Below, one piece after another: positions 1 through 7,818 of a DNA stretch of 10,368 nt; position 1 is the first letter of the stretch, and each line of letters begins with the position of its first letter. The notes below the pieces were generated by a model. It saw only the letters and a list, made by a program, of their open reading frames with translations, made no database searches and was not told the origin of the DNA. Source of the DNA: Deltaproteobacteria bacterium (lineage in GTDB: Bacteria; Desulfobacterota; Syntrophia; Syntrophales; Smithellaceae); the NCBI GenBank assembly GCA_009668925.1, contig SBEK01000141.1, positions 1-10,368 on the forward strand, written 5' to 3'. The position numbers and the translations under genes are program-made.

Positions 1-3
1 GAG

Positions 4-906
4 TTGATAAAACCAGGTATTAATATAGATTTTGTCGGAAAGATGAAATACGCGATGATTTTTTCCGCCATCCTGCTTCTCATCGGCATCGGATCGATTA
101 TTTTTCATGGCGGTTTGAATCCCGGTATTGATTTTGCCGGCGGTTCAATCATTCAGGTTAAATTTGCAAAAAACGTTTCCGCCGATCAGATCCGGGCGTC
201 TCTCAAATCAACAAAACTGGAAAACAGCACGATTCAGCAATTCGGCGTCAACGAATTTTTGATCCGTACGTCGGAATCTTTCTCTGATCAAAAGATGCTG
301 GCCGCCAATGTGCAGGAGCCGCTCTCTGCGGCCTTCAACAAGGATTATGAAATCCGGCGCGTGGAAGTCGTCGGCTCTAAAGTCGGCGCGGATTTCACCA
401 GAAAGGCCATTATCGCCGTTATTCTTTCCTGGCTGGCCATCCTGATTTATGTCACCTGGCGATTTGAATTTCGCTACGCGGCGGGAGGAATCCTTGCTTT
501 GATTCATGATACGTTGATTGTTATCGGGGCCGTTTCCATCATGGATATGGAATTTACCATTTCTATTGTCGCGGTCCTCATCTTCGTCATCGGTTTTTCC
601 ATCAATGACACCATTGTTACACTGGACAGAATCAGGGAAATCGTAAAACGGAACCCCAAGCAGAAGCTGGGCGACGTCATCAATCTGGCCATCAATGAAA
701 CCCTTAGCAGAACCATTTTAACGTCTCTGACTGTTTTTCTCACTCTTTTGGCATTGTATATTTTCGGAGGGGCGGTTATCCGTGACTTCGCTTTTGCCAT
801 GCTGGTCGGTACCGTCATCGGTACGTATTCCACTATTTATATCGCTTGTACCAGCGTGCTGCTTTTCGAAAAGCTGCAACCTTCAAAATTGAAGAGGAAA
901 AGATAA
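4..906 (+). CDS. secF: Protein translocase subunit SecF
   Basis: SecF is the inner-membrane partner of SecD. The SecDF complex uses the proton gradient to help pull proteins through SecYEG on the periplasmic side. The 300-residue product shows the family plan: a first membrane helix (about 16-35), the signature GIDFAGG (41-47), a periplasmic domain to about 130 with VEVVGSKVG (120-128), and five more membrane helices between about 134 and 288. The SecF motif GFSINDTIVTLDRIRE (197-212) and NETLSRTILTSLTV (231-244) are both present. The listed start is a TTG. The frame is still open at the window edge, so the true start may lie slightly upstream. secD would be expected immediately upstream but is not visible. 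The next gene begins two bases after the stop, which suggests one transcript. Confidence 0.95.
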   Translation: MIKPGINIDFVGKMKYAMIFSAILLLIGIGSIIFHGGLNPGIDFAGGSIIQVKFAKNVSADQIRASLKSTKLENSTIQQFGVNEFLIRTSESFSDQKMLAANVQEPLSAAFNKDYEIRRVEVVGSKVGADFTRKAIIAVILSWLAILIYVTWRFEFRYAAGGILALIHDTLIVIGAVSIMDMEFTISIVAVLIFVIGFSINDTIVTLDRIREIVKRNPKQKLGDVINLAINETLSRTILTSLTVFLTLLALYIFGGAVIRDFAFAMLVGTVIGTYSTIYIACTSVLLFEKLQPSKLKRKR

Positions 907-907
907 C

Positions 908-1420
908 TTGTCATCCCTGGCCTCGACAGGATTCTTTCTTTTCATACTCCTGTTGTTTGTCGGCATTTATCTGAGTTTATTCGGACTGCCGGGAACCATC
1001 ATCATTTTCCTGGATGTTCTGCTTTACGGCTTTTTTACCGGTTTCGGGCAAGTCGGGTGGAAAGTTCTTCTGTTCCTCCTTTGCTTTGCCGTTTTGGCCG
1101 AAACGCTGGATTTTCTAACGGGCCTGACCAAAGCCCATAAGCCCCCCGTTTTAAAGAAATCCCTCTGGGGCGCAGGTATCGGGGCGTCCGTAGGCATGAT
1201 TATCTTCACCCCTCTGCTCTGGGGACTGGGAACCTGGATGGGATTTTTCATTGGAGGACTTACGGGAACCGTGCTTATGGAATTGCTCCATCAGTACCGG
1301 CTCAAAGCCCCGCAACAGGTATCCAACGGCGCATTCTTGGCCATGATAGGCCGGAAGGCGCTTAAGGGTTCTCTTGCTTTGATTATGATTTTTGTTTCTT
1401 TATCCGCCATATACTCTTAG
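908..1420 (+). CDS. DUF456 family integral membrane protein
   Basis: This is a small hydrophobic protein of 170 residues with no known biochemical function. Membrane segments lie at about 8-40, 50-70, 86-127 and 150-168. Features resembling the DUF456 family are GLPGT (26-30) after the first helix, AETLDFLTG (64-72), a positively charged loop before LWGAGIGASVG (87-96), and glycine-rich later helices. It starts with TTG, supported by GAGG at 894-897 ten bases upstream and by the two-base gap after secF, which implies translational coupling. It sits between secF and lepB, two export genes, so a membrane-biogenesis role is possible, but this is guilt by association only. The family assignment is from motif memory and is fairly likely. 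Confidence 0.8.
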   Translation: MSSLASTGFFLFILLLFVGIYLSLFGLPGTIIIFLDVLLYGFFTGFGQVGWKVLLFLLCFAVLAETLDFLTGLTKAHKPPVLKKSLWGAGIGASVGMIIFTPLLWGLGTWMGFFIGGLTGTVLMELLHQYRLKAPQQVSNGAFLAMIGRKALKGSLALIMIFVSLSAIYS

Positions 1421-1435
1421 GGAGTCGGGTCTTTC

Positions 1436-2122
1436 ATGAAAGAAAAGCCGTTAAAGACGAAAAACAGCTGCCAAGAAAAACCGGAGAAAAGAAAGGACCG
1501 GAGATCAAAATCAAGAGTTCAGGAATACATAGAAGCGATTATTATCGCCATCCTGATTGCCGTCGTCATCCGGACACTTGTCGTTCAGGCCTATAAGATT
1601 CCTTCCCGGTCGATGGTGCCGACCCTGCTTGTCGGAGACCATCTTCTCGTAAACAAGTTCATTTACGGCATAAAGATCCCCGTCATCAGACAACTCCTCA
1701 TTCCCGTAACCGACCCGAAGCGGGGTGATATCATCGTTTTTATTTACCCCAAGGATCGCACCAAAGACTACATCAAACGCGTCATCGGTGTGGCCGGGGA
1801 TAAAATCGAAATTAAAAACAAGAGTATTTTTATTAACGATCGGCCCTATAAAGACGCCTTCGGCATTTATTCCGACGCAACGATCTATCCCGCGATCATT
1901 CAGCCGCGCGACAATTTCGGGCCGGTCACCGTTGGGGCCGGATCGCTCTTTGTGATGGGAGACAACCGCGATGAAAGCGCCGACAGCCGCTTCTGGGGAT
2001 TTGTGGACTTGAAAGACGTAGAAGGAAAAGCGCTGATCATTTACTGGTCATGGAACGCTGATGAGCACGACAGCTTTTTGAAAAAGATTCGGTGGGAAAG
2101 ACTCGGGAAAATATTGTATTAG
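1436..2122 (+). CDS. lepB: Signal peptidase I (type I leader peptidase)
   Basis: This enzyme removes signal peptides from exported proteins on the periplasmic face of the inner membrane, using a Ser/Lys dyad. The 228-residue protein has a highly charged N-terminus (1-29), a single membrane anchor (about 32-50) and the catalytic box IPSRSMVPTL, whose nucleophile is Ser59. KRVIG supplies the general base Lys114, and GDNRDESADSRFWG (175-188) is the conserved C-terminal box. That box has Glu180 where Asn is common; otherwise the active site is intact. The ATG start is supported by GGAG at 1421-1424, directly after the stop of the DUF456 gene. Its position behind secF fits a secretion operon. No convincing terminator is visible in the 22 bases before the convergent transporter gene. 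Confidence 0.96.
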   Translation: MKEKPLKTKNSCQEKPEKRKDRRSKSRVQEYIEAIIIAILIAVVIRTLVVQAYKIPSRSMVPTLLVGDHLLVNKFIYGIKIPVIRQLLIPVTDPKRGDIIVFIYPKDRTKDYIKRVIGVAGDKIEIKNKSIFINDRPYKDAFGIYSDATIYPAIIQPRDNFGPVTVGAGSLFVMGDNRDESADSRFWGFVDLKDVEGKALIIYWSWNADEHDSFLKKIRWERLGKILY

Positions 2123-2144
2123 AGCCCAACCGGGACGTCACAGG

Positions 2145-3302
2145 CTAGATGAAGGACGATACCACCATGGCCAGCGATAACCCGATCAGAATAGTCACTG
2201 TCATCCAGGAAATGACATTCATCAGCCGACCATTCACAAAATTCCCCATGATCCGTTTGTCGTTAATCAGCAGTAACATAAAGATCAACACAAACGGCAA
2301 CAGGACACCGTTGATCACCTGTGAATAGAACATAATGCCAATCAACGGTACACCGGGCAAAAGAATAATACCGGCTCCCAGAAAGATCATGAACGAATAG
2401 AGGCCATAAAACTGCGGGGCTTCGACAAACTTGGTGTTCAGGCTCGATTCCCAGCCGAACGCTTCGCAAATGGTATAGGCGGTGGAAAGCGGAAGGATCG
2501 AAGCGGCAAACAGCGAAGCATTGAGCAGCCCGAAGGCAAAAAGCAATGAGGCATATGAGCCGGCCAGCGGCGCCAGCGCCAGCGCAGCGTCTTTCGCCGT
2601 TTCAATTTTGAGCCCGTTATGAAATAACGTGACGGCGCAAAGCATTACAATGAAGAAAGCGACCACGTTGACCGTAATGGAGCCGAAAATAACGTCCATC
2701 CGGGCATATTTATAACTTTCCGCCTTCAATCCTTTATCCACAATCGACGATTGGAGGTAAAATTGCATCCAGGGTGCAATGGTCGTTCCGATAACGCCGA
2801 TGGCCATGACCAGCATATCTGTATTGAAATTCAAGTTGGGGATAACCGCTGCTTTGCCGATGACGGACCAATCGGGATGAACCAGAAATCCGGATACGAT
2901 ATAGGAAAGATAGAAGACACAGGCGACGAGAAAAACTTTTTCCACCGACTTATAATTTCCCTTAACCACCAGCCACCAGACAAAGAAAGCGCCGGCGGGG
3001 ACGGAAATATATTTGCTGACACCGAATATTTCCATACTGGCGGCAATGCCGGCAAACTCGCAGAGCGTGTTTCCCAGATTCGCCAGAAATAAAATAATCA
3101 TCAGGTAAAATGTGATCTTTGCCCCGAAGCGCTCGCGAATCAGATCGGAAAGGCCTTTGCCTGAAACCACGCCCATCCGGGCGCACATTTCCTGGATGAT
3201 GATCAGGGCGGCGGTGACGGGAATCAGAATCCACAAGAGACCGAGTCCGTAATGCGCGCCGGCCAGAGAATAGGTCGTAATGCCGCCGGCGTCGTTATCC
3301 AC
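2145..3302 (-). CDS. NRAMP-family divalent cation transporter, divergent (possibly Mg2+/Mn2+; NRMT-like)
   Basis: This is a polytopic inner-membrane protein with the NRAMP (SLC11) fold, about ten or eleven hydrophobic helices in 385 residues. Recognisable parts are the helix-1 segment around DNDAGG, the loop QEMCARMGVVSGKGL (37-51), and the helix-6 segment GTTIAPWMQFYLQSS (172-186). Classical NRAMPs bind Mn/Fe with DPGN in helix 1 and a Met-Pro-His in helix 6. Here the corresponding residues read DAGG and Ala-Pro-Trp, so both the Asn and the Met ligands are missing. This resembles the distant clade proposed to move magnesium. The first codon given is a GTG that probably is not the real start: it has no Shine-Dalgarno, and the frame upstream encodes a good family N-terminus without a start codon (see the next entry). 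The MgtE-N/CBS gene lies just upstream in the same direction. The family is sure; the substrate is inferred. Confidence 0.88.
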   Translation of the reverse strand: MDNDAGGITTYSLAGAHYGLGLLWILIPVTAALIIIQEMCARMGVVSGKGLSDLIRERFGAKITFYLMIILFLANLGNTLCEFAGIAASMEIFGVSKYISVPAGAFFVWWLVVKGNYKSVEKVFLVACVFYLSYIVSGFLVHPDWSVIGKAAVIPNLNFNTDMLVMAIGVIGTTIAPWMQFYLQSSIVDKGLKAESYKYARMDVIFGSITVNVVAFFIVMLCAVTLFHNGLKIETAKDAALALAPLAGSYASLLFAFGLLNASLFAASILPLSTAYTICEAFGWESSLNTKFVEAPQFYGLYSFMIFLGAGIILLPGVPLIGIMFYSQVINGVLLPFVLIFMLLLINDKRIMGNFVNGRLMNVISWMTVTILIGLSLAMVVSSFI

Positions 3303-3385
3303 ATTGGATGTAATGACCCCCGGGCCGATAAAGGCAAAAAAGAGGCCGAGTTTTCCATAACCCGGTCTGTATCATTTTTTTCCAT
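3303..3385 (-). pseudogene. Frameshifted 5' end of the NRAMP-like gene
   Basis: Upstream of the GTG at 3302 the same frame continues as LGLFFAFIGPGVITSN, a typical NRAMP first-helix lead-in. The frame then reaches a TGA at 3374-3372 with no ATG, GTG or TTG in between. In another frame, ATG codons at 3385 and 3358 read MEKNDTDRVMEN. Adding one A to the A4 run (TTTT on the plus strand, 3351-3354) would join them into MEK-LGLFFAFIGPG. I read this as a one-base deletion, real or a sequencing/assembly error, at the true start of the gene. Neither ATG has a strong Shine-Dalgarno. If the deletion is real, the transporter lacks its first helix or depends on frameshifting. Confidence 0.6.
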
Positions 3386-3428
3386 GATGATTTAATTTTT
3401 TCCATCGGTCACCGCCGGCAGCCCCACT

Positions 3429-4691
3429 TCATTTGCCCAATTCGGGTGCGACAATTTCGAGAAGATTCTTAAAAATGATGGTCCCGTGCATTTTTTCCTG
3501 ATCATCGACAACGGGAATGGCGGTCACGGCATATTTGGCAAACTGTTCGGCAATGACGTCATGCTTGTCGTCCAGTTTGACGGCAATGACCCGTTCATCC
3601 ATAATGGTTTTGAGTTGCTGATCCAAATCCGCCAGAATCAAATCCCGCAAGCTGATGACGCCCAGCAGCCGCTCTTCATCATCCGTCACGTAAACATAGT
3701 ATACCAGATCGACGTCGGCCGCCTCCCGGCGGAATTTATCCAGTGCCTCCCGGACTGTCGTTTCAGGACGAAAACTCAGGTAAGACGTGGTCATGATGCC
3801 GCCGGCTTCCCGTTCCGGATGGGCCATAAGTTCCTTGACGTCGTCGGCAATGTCTTTTTCCATTTCTTTTAAAATGCCTTCCGCCTTGGCTTTGGGCAGA
3901 TCCCCGATCAGGTCGGCCGCCTCGGAAAGAGACATTTCCTCGATAATGTCCGATGCCTTTTCTGAATTGAGATCATTGATCAGGCTGACCTGAATTTTGG
4001 GATCCGTTTCCTCCAGCGTTTCCGCGGCGGTTTCCACATCCAGAGCCTGGAAGACGGCCGCACGCTGCTTAATATCGAGTTCTTCCAGAATATCCGCCAG
4101 ATCAGCCGGATGAATTTGCCCGAGTCGATTCTGCGCAATGTTCAGCTGCAAGAGATTCGGTGAACTGAGCGGCTGCGTGAATTTCCAGGGAATCAAGTTA
4201 TTGGGGAGCCGGTAATCGAACAGCGCCCTGAAAACGGCGTCGCAGACGCGGATGAGACCGACGCGGCGGATCAACCCGCGGAAGCCGACATCGACATGGA
4301 CGAGATGAAGACCGTGCCGTGTTTTAAGAAAGTGCAGATCATTGACCCGGCGAATCTTGGCGCCGTCGGTATCAACCACCTGCTTGTCCAGGAGAGCGTC
4401 CTTGAGCAGCACCTCCCCTTCTGTTAACCGGAGTTCGGACAGATCAAGGATGGAGGACACCGATACCGATATGGCTTCATCCATATCGACAACTTCTTTC
4501 CACGGGATGACGAGCGGGTTTTCTTTTCGGGCGGAACGCAGCGTAATGCCCGTAACAATCGGATAGGGGTCGACGAATTCAGCCGTCAGATCATACACCC
4601 GGCCCAGCGCCTCTCCCGCAGCGCCGATAATGTTCCTCCCCAGGATTTGGCTCAGAAATAAAAAAACCTGAGGTTCGCGATTTATCGCCAT
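3429..4691 (-). CDS. PRC-barrel-like / MgtE N-domain / CBS-pair protein without channel (probable Mg2+ sensor)
   Basis: This is a soluble protein of 420 residues with no membrane helices. N-terminal residues about 10-72 and about 95-148 each look like a PRC-barrel-type beta domain (LGRNIIGAAGEALGRVYDL; LLDKQVVDTDGAKIRRVNDL). From about 190 to 295 comes a helical MgtE-N superhelix (HPADLADILEELD, followed by repeats of the same type). Next are the MgtE signature AGGIMT (296-301) and two CBS motifs (about 300-355 and 362-418, with GVISLRDLI). In true MgtE channels these two domains sense cytoplasmic Mg2+ and close a five-helix pore that follows; here the protein ends instead. The chosen ATG has GGAGG (plus-strand CCTCC, 4701-4705) nine bases upstream. 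An ATG at 4697 and a GTG at 4715 are worse placed. The NRAMP-like gene follows, with its likely start within about 45 bases of this stop, so co-transcription is likely. Regulation of that transporter is an inference. Confidence 0.88.
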   Translation of the reverse strand: MAINREPQVFLFLSQILGRNIIGAAGEALGRVYDLTAEFVDPYPIVTGITLRSARKENPLVIPWKEVVDMDEAISVSVSSILDLSELRLTEGEVLLKDALLDKQVVDTDGAKIRRVNDLHFLKTRHGLHLVHVDVGFRGLIRRVGLIRVCDAVFRALFDYRLPNNLIPWKFTQPLSSPNLLQLNIAQNRLGQIHPADLADILEELDIKQRAAVFQALDVETAAETLEETDPKIQVSLINDLNSEKASDIIEEMSLSEAADLIGDLPKAKAEGILKEMEKDIADDVKELMAHPEREAGGIMTTSYLSFRPETTVREALDKFRREAADVDLVYYVYVTDDEERLLGVISLRDLILADLDQQLKTIMDERVIAVKLDDKHDVIAEQFAKYAVTAIPVVDDQEKMHGTIIFKNLLEIVAPELGK

Positions 4692-4764
4692 AGTCATTTC
4701 CCTCCAGGCGGCCACCCTATATCATTTATGATTTTCAAAGAAAAGCAATTTCGCCTTTTTTGCC

Positions 4765-4793
4765 TTGACATCGAAAGAGCCTCGTTATAAGAA
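4765..4793 (+). promoter_or_regulatory. Candidate sigma-70 promoter of the pyr operon
   Basis: A perfect TTGACA lies at 4765-4770. Possible -10 boxes are TATAAG (4786-4791, spacer only 15) or TAAGAA (4788-4793, spacer 17, weaker). Either would start transcription near 4797-4801, immediately before the PyrR-type hairpin and leader ORF, giving a terminated RNA of about 110 bases. The -35 box is convincing; the -10 box is not ideal. Confidence 0.5.
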
Positions 4794-4808
4794 ACGTCCA
4801 AGACTTAA

Positions 4809-4841
4809 CCTTTTAATTTGATCCGGCGAGATTGAAAAAGG
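4809..4841 (+). promoter_or_regulatory. PyrR-binding hairpin (anti-antiterminator) in pyr leader RNA
   Basis: Stem TTTGATC (4817-4823) pairs with GATTGAA (4830-4836) around the hexaloop CGGCGA (4824-4829). This matches the Bacillus PyrR-loop core UCCNGNGA, and the wider sequence GATCCGGCGAGATT differs from the remembered consensus ARUCCNGNGAGGYU at only two positions. A lower stem, CCTTT (4809-4813) with AAAGG (4837-4841), is separated by a three-base 5' bulge, as is usual for these sites. The 3' arm contains the Shine-Dalgarno AAGGA (4838-4842) of the leader peptide. It can alternatively pair, as GAAAAAGG, with CCTTTCTC of the terminator. Position upstream of pyrR strongly supports the assignment; binding itself is inferred. 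Confidence 0.77.
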
Positions 4842-4849
4842 ACGACACA

Positions 4850-4924
4850 ATGAAAGCAGTACGCGAAACGTTTATACCGGCCTTTCTCCGCAAGGGGAAA
4901 GGCTTTTTTTATGCCTGTTTATGA
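4850..4924 (+). CDS. pyr operon leader peptide (24 aa, attenuator ORF)
   Basis: A small ORF of 24 codons plus TGA begins at ATG 4850. The Shine-Dalgarno AAGGA (4838-4842) lies seven bases upstream. The product is MKAVRETFIPAFLRKGKG followed by FFYACL. The ORF runs through the whole terminator hairpin and its T-run and stops 14 bases beyond it. This is the geometry expected where a translating ribosome prevents termination, as in enterobacterial pyrBI and the model proposed for Thermus pyr. The order Val-Arg, Phe, Pro, Leu, basic-Lys, Gly, Phe-Phe also recalls E. coli PyrL as I remember it, although the terminator stem itself constrains these codons. The peptide probably has no function of its own. 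Expression is inferred. Confidence 0.6.
   Translation: MKAVRETFIPAFLRKGKGFFYACL
4880..4910 (+). terminator. Intrinsic attenuator terminator of the pyr operon
   Basis: GCCTTTCTCC (4880-4889) pairs with GGGGAAAGGC (4894-4903), ten pairs with one G-U, around a GCAA tetraloop, and is followed by seven T (4904-4910). It lies between the pyr promoter candidate and pyrR, inside the leader ORF. The 5' arm can alternatively pair with GAAAAAGG (4834-4841; seven of eight positions), which is part of the PyrR-binding hairpin. The two structures are therefore mutually exclusive, as expected for attenuation. Confidence 0.87.
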
Positions 4925-5577
<653 letters not shown>

Positions 5578-5602
5578 TTTTTAATACCGGCAAGGTAAGC
5601 GT

Positions 5603-6532
5603 ATGATGAAACTTGGAAAAAAAGACATCCTGGGCATCCAGGACATCACCGTCGACGAAATCAATCTGATTTTGGAGACGGCGGAATCTTTTCTGGAAAT
5701 TTCGACGCGCGAGATCAAGAAAGTCCCGACGATGCGCGGCAAGAGCGTTATCAATCTGTTTTATGAAGCCAGCACCCGCACCCGAACGTCTTTCGAAATA
5801 GCGGGCAAGAGACTCAGCGCCGATACGATCAACATCTCTGCCTCGACCAGTTCCGTGGTCAAGGGCGAAACGCTCATGGACACTGCCCGCAATCTGGAAG
5901 CCATGAACCCGGACATCATTGTCCTCAGGCACAGCGCTGCCGGAGCTCCGCACCTGCTGGCGCGGCACGTCCGTCAGTCCATTATCAACGCCGGCGACGG
6001 CGCGCATGAACACCCATCGCAGGCACTCCTGGACATGATGACCATTAAAGAGAAGAAAGGGAAAATTGCGGGGCTGAAAGTTGCGCTGGTCGGTGATATC
6101 CTGCACAGCAGAGTCGCCCGTTCCAATATTTACGGATTATCGAAAATGGGCGCCCGGGTTGTGGTCGCCGGCCCCGCGACCATGATGCCGCGCGAGATCG
6201 AGCGCATGGGCGTCAAAGCCTATACCAAGCTGGAAGAGGCCATTCGGGATGCCGATGTCGTCATGATGCTGCGCATCCAGCTGGAGCGCCAGAAACAGAA
6301 TATCTTCCCCTCGCTTCGTGAATATGCCCAGCACTACTGCCTGAATCGCAAGAACATCAAACTGGCAAAACCTGACGCCATCGTCATGCACCCGGGTCCC
6401 ATGAACCGCGGTGTGGAGATTTCACCCGATATCGCCGACGATCCGGATTATTCCGTCATCCTCGACCAGGTCAATAACGGTGTTGCCGTCAGAATGGCCC
6501 TGCTTTACCTGCTTTCCGGAGGGAACGAATGA
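5603..6532 (+). CDS. pyrB: Aspartate carbamoyltransferase catalytic subunit
   Basis: This enzyme catalyses the committed pyrimidine step, carbamoyl phosphate plus aspartate to N-carbamoylaspartate, in the cytoplasm. The 309 residues carry the carbamoyl-phosphate loop [12 protein letters not shown] (54-65), the second loop SSVVKGET with Lys87 (83-90), RH (109-110), [12 protein letters not shown] (133-144), [12 protein letters not shown] (164-175) and the aspartate-binding [11 protein letters not shown] (263-273). The active site looks complete. Two ATG codons are adjacent (5603 and 5606), and AAGG at 5592-5595 suits either. The stop overlaps the start of pyrC by ATGA (6529-6532). No regulatory subunit gene (pyrI) is present in the window, so the enzyme is probably of the PyrB/PyrC-associated or free trimer type. 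Confidence 0.97.
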   Translation: MMKLGKKDILGIQDITVDEINLILETAESFLEISTREIKKVPTMRGKSVINLFYEASTRTRTSFEIAGKRLSADTINISASTSSVVKGETLMDTARNLEAMNPDIIVLRHSAAGAPHLLARHVRQSIINAGDGAHEHPSQALLDMMTIKEKKGKIAGLKVALVGDILHSRVARSNIYGLSKMGARVVVAGPATMMPREIERMGVKAYTKLEEAIRDADVVMMLRIQLERQKQNIFPSLREYAQHYCLNRKNIKLAKPDAIVMHPGPMNRGVEISPDIADDPDYSVILDQVNNGVAVRMALLYLLSGGNE

Positions 6533-7818
6533 AATTGTTATTAAAAGGTTCAAGGGTGATCGACCCTTCACAAAAAATCGACGGCCCCATGGATATTTTA
6601 ATCGACGACGGAAAAATCAAATCCTGCGCACCTGCCGTGAAAGCGGGAACGGACGCAAAGGTCATTGACCTCGCCGGCATGACGCTCACGCCGGGATTAA
6701 TCGACATGCACGTCCATCTGCGCGAACCGGGGATGGAGTATAAAGAAACCATCGCCACGGGAGCGGCGGCCGCCGTCGCGGGCGGATTTACCACGATCGC
6801 CTGCATGCCCAACACCGAGCCTGTGAATGACAACCGGTCCGTCACCGAGTTCATCCGCCGGAAAGCCGCAGAGGCGGGACTGGCCAATGTCTTTCCCATC
6901 GGCGCGATCAGCGTCGATTCGGAAGGCAGGCAGCTGACGGAATTCTGGGACTTGAAAGACGCGGGAGCGATCGCTCTGTCCGACGATGGAAAGCCCGTCA
7001 TGGATGCCGCCCTGATGCGGCGGGCGCTGGAATACGCCCATTCTCTGGATCTGCCGGTCATCCAGCATTGCGAAGACAAAACCCTGTCCGCGGGCGGTTT
7101 GATGAATGAAGGATACTACTCCACGGTGCTTGGACTGCCGGGCATCCCCGCCATCGCTGAAGAGGTCATGATTGCCCGCGATATCCTGATCGCCGAATAT
7201 TCCCGGACGCGGGTTCATATCGCGCATGTCAGCACGGCGGGCGCCGTGCGCCTCATTCGTGACGCCAAAGCGCGGGGATTGAAGGTGACGGCGGAGACCG
7301 CCCCGCATTATTTCACCCTGACCGACGAATCGCTGCAGGGCTACGACACCCATTATAAAGTCAACCCGCCATTGAGAAGCGCACAAGACGTCGCCGCGGT
7401 TAAAGAAGGCCTGGCGGACGGCACCCTTGACGCCATCGCCTGCGATCACGCACCGCACGGACGTACGGACAAGGAAGTGGAATTCGAATATGCGGCCAAC
7501 GGTATCAGCGGTCTGGAAACATCTCTGGGGCTGAGTATCAGCCTGGTGCTCGAAGGCATTCTCACCTGGCCGGAACTGGTCACGAAGATGAGCGTTAATC
7601 CGGCGCACATTCTGAATCTGGCCAAGGGAACGCTGGCCCCGGGATCCGATGCGGACATCACGGTGATCAACCCCGACCTGCCATGGATAGTGGACCTGCA
7701 GACCTTTCGCTCCCGCGGCAAAAACTCGCCCTTCCACGGCCGCCGGTTGAGAGGACGGGCCGTTTTGACGATCGTCGGCGGCGATATCAAATATGACGGA
7801 TCTTCATCCGCATCATGA
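6529..7818 (+). CDS. pyrC: Dihydroorotase (class I, multidomain-type)
   Basis: This zinc amidohydrolase closes N-carbamoylaspartate to dihydroorotate. The 429 residues contain all the metal ligands: [10 protein letters not shown] with His61 and His63, SDDG (151-154, supplying the Asp typical of class I enzymes in place of a carbamylated Lys), VIQHCED with His180, IAHVSTAG with His233, and ACDHAPHG with Asp306. It is therefore a catalytically competent dihydroorotase, not one of the inactive PyrC-like paralogues. The ATG lies in the ATGA overlap with pyrB, with GGAGGG at 6518-6523 five bases upstream. Its own stop overlaps the recO start in the same way. In class I systems PyrC often associates with PyrB; their coupling here fits that. 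Confidence 0.97.
   Translation: MKLLLKGSRVIDPSQKIDGPMDILIDDGKIKSCAPAVKAGTDAKVIDLAGMTLTPGLIDMHVHLREPGMEYKETIATGAAAAVAGGFTTIACMPNTEPVNDNRSVTEFIRRKAAEAGLANVFPIGAISVDSEGRQLTEFWDLKDAGAIALSDDGKPVMDAALMRRALEYAHSLDLPVIQHCEDKTLSAGGLMNEGYYSTVLGLPGIPAIAEEVMIARDILIAEYSRTRVHIAHVSTAGAVRLIRDAKARGLKVTAETAPHYFTLTDESLQGYDTHYKVNPPLRSAQDVAAVKEGLADGTLDAIACDHAPHGRTDKEVEFEYAANGISGLETSLGLSISLVLEGILTWPELVTKMSVNPAHILNLAKGTLAPGSDADITVINPDLPWIVDLQTFRSRGKNSPFHGRRLRGRAVLTIVGGDIKYDGSSSAS

Noticed and set aside
2123..2146. Terminator between the convergent lepB and NRAMP-like genes
   Set aside because: Only a four-base inverted match (AGCC/GGCT) and no T-run on either strand.
4715..4715. GTG at 4715 or ATG at 4697 as start of the MgtE-N/CBS protein
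   Set aside because: The GGAGG at 4701-4705 lies inside or only three bases from these starts. The ATG at 4691 has the ideal nine-base spacing.
4692..4764. M-box-type magnesium riboswitch or clear promoter upstream of the MgtE-N/CBS gene
   Set aside because: Only about 70 bases separate it from the pyr promoter, too short for an M-box. TTGCTT followed by TGATAT on the minus strand is too weak a promoter match to list. The small repeat ATCAT-TT-ATGAT (4721-4732) is unsupported as an operator.
6697..7737. Long open frame (346 codons) on the minus strand inside pyrC
   Set aside because: It lies entirely antisense to an unmistakable dihydroorotase. Its translation resembles no family and is Arg/His/Gly-rich, as expected of a GC-biased shadow frame.
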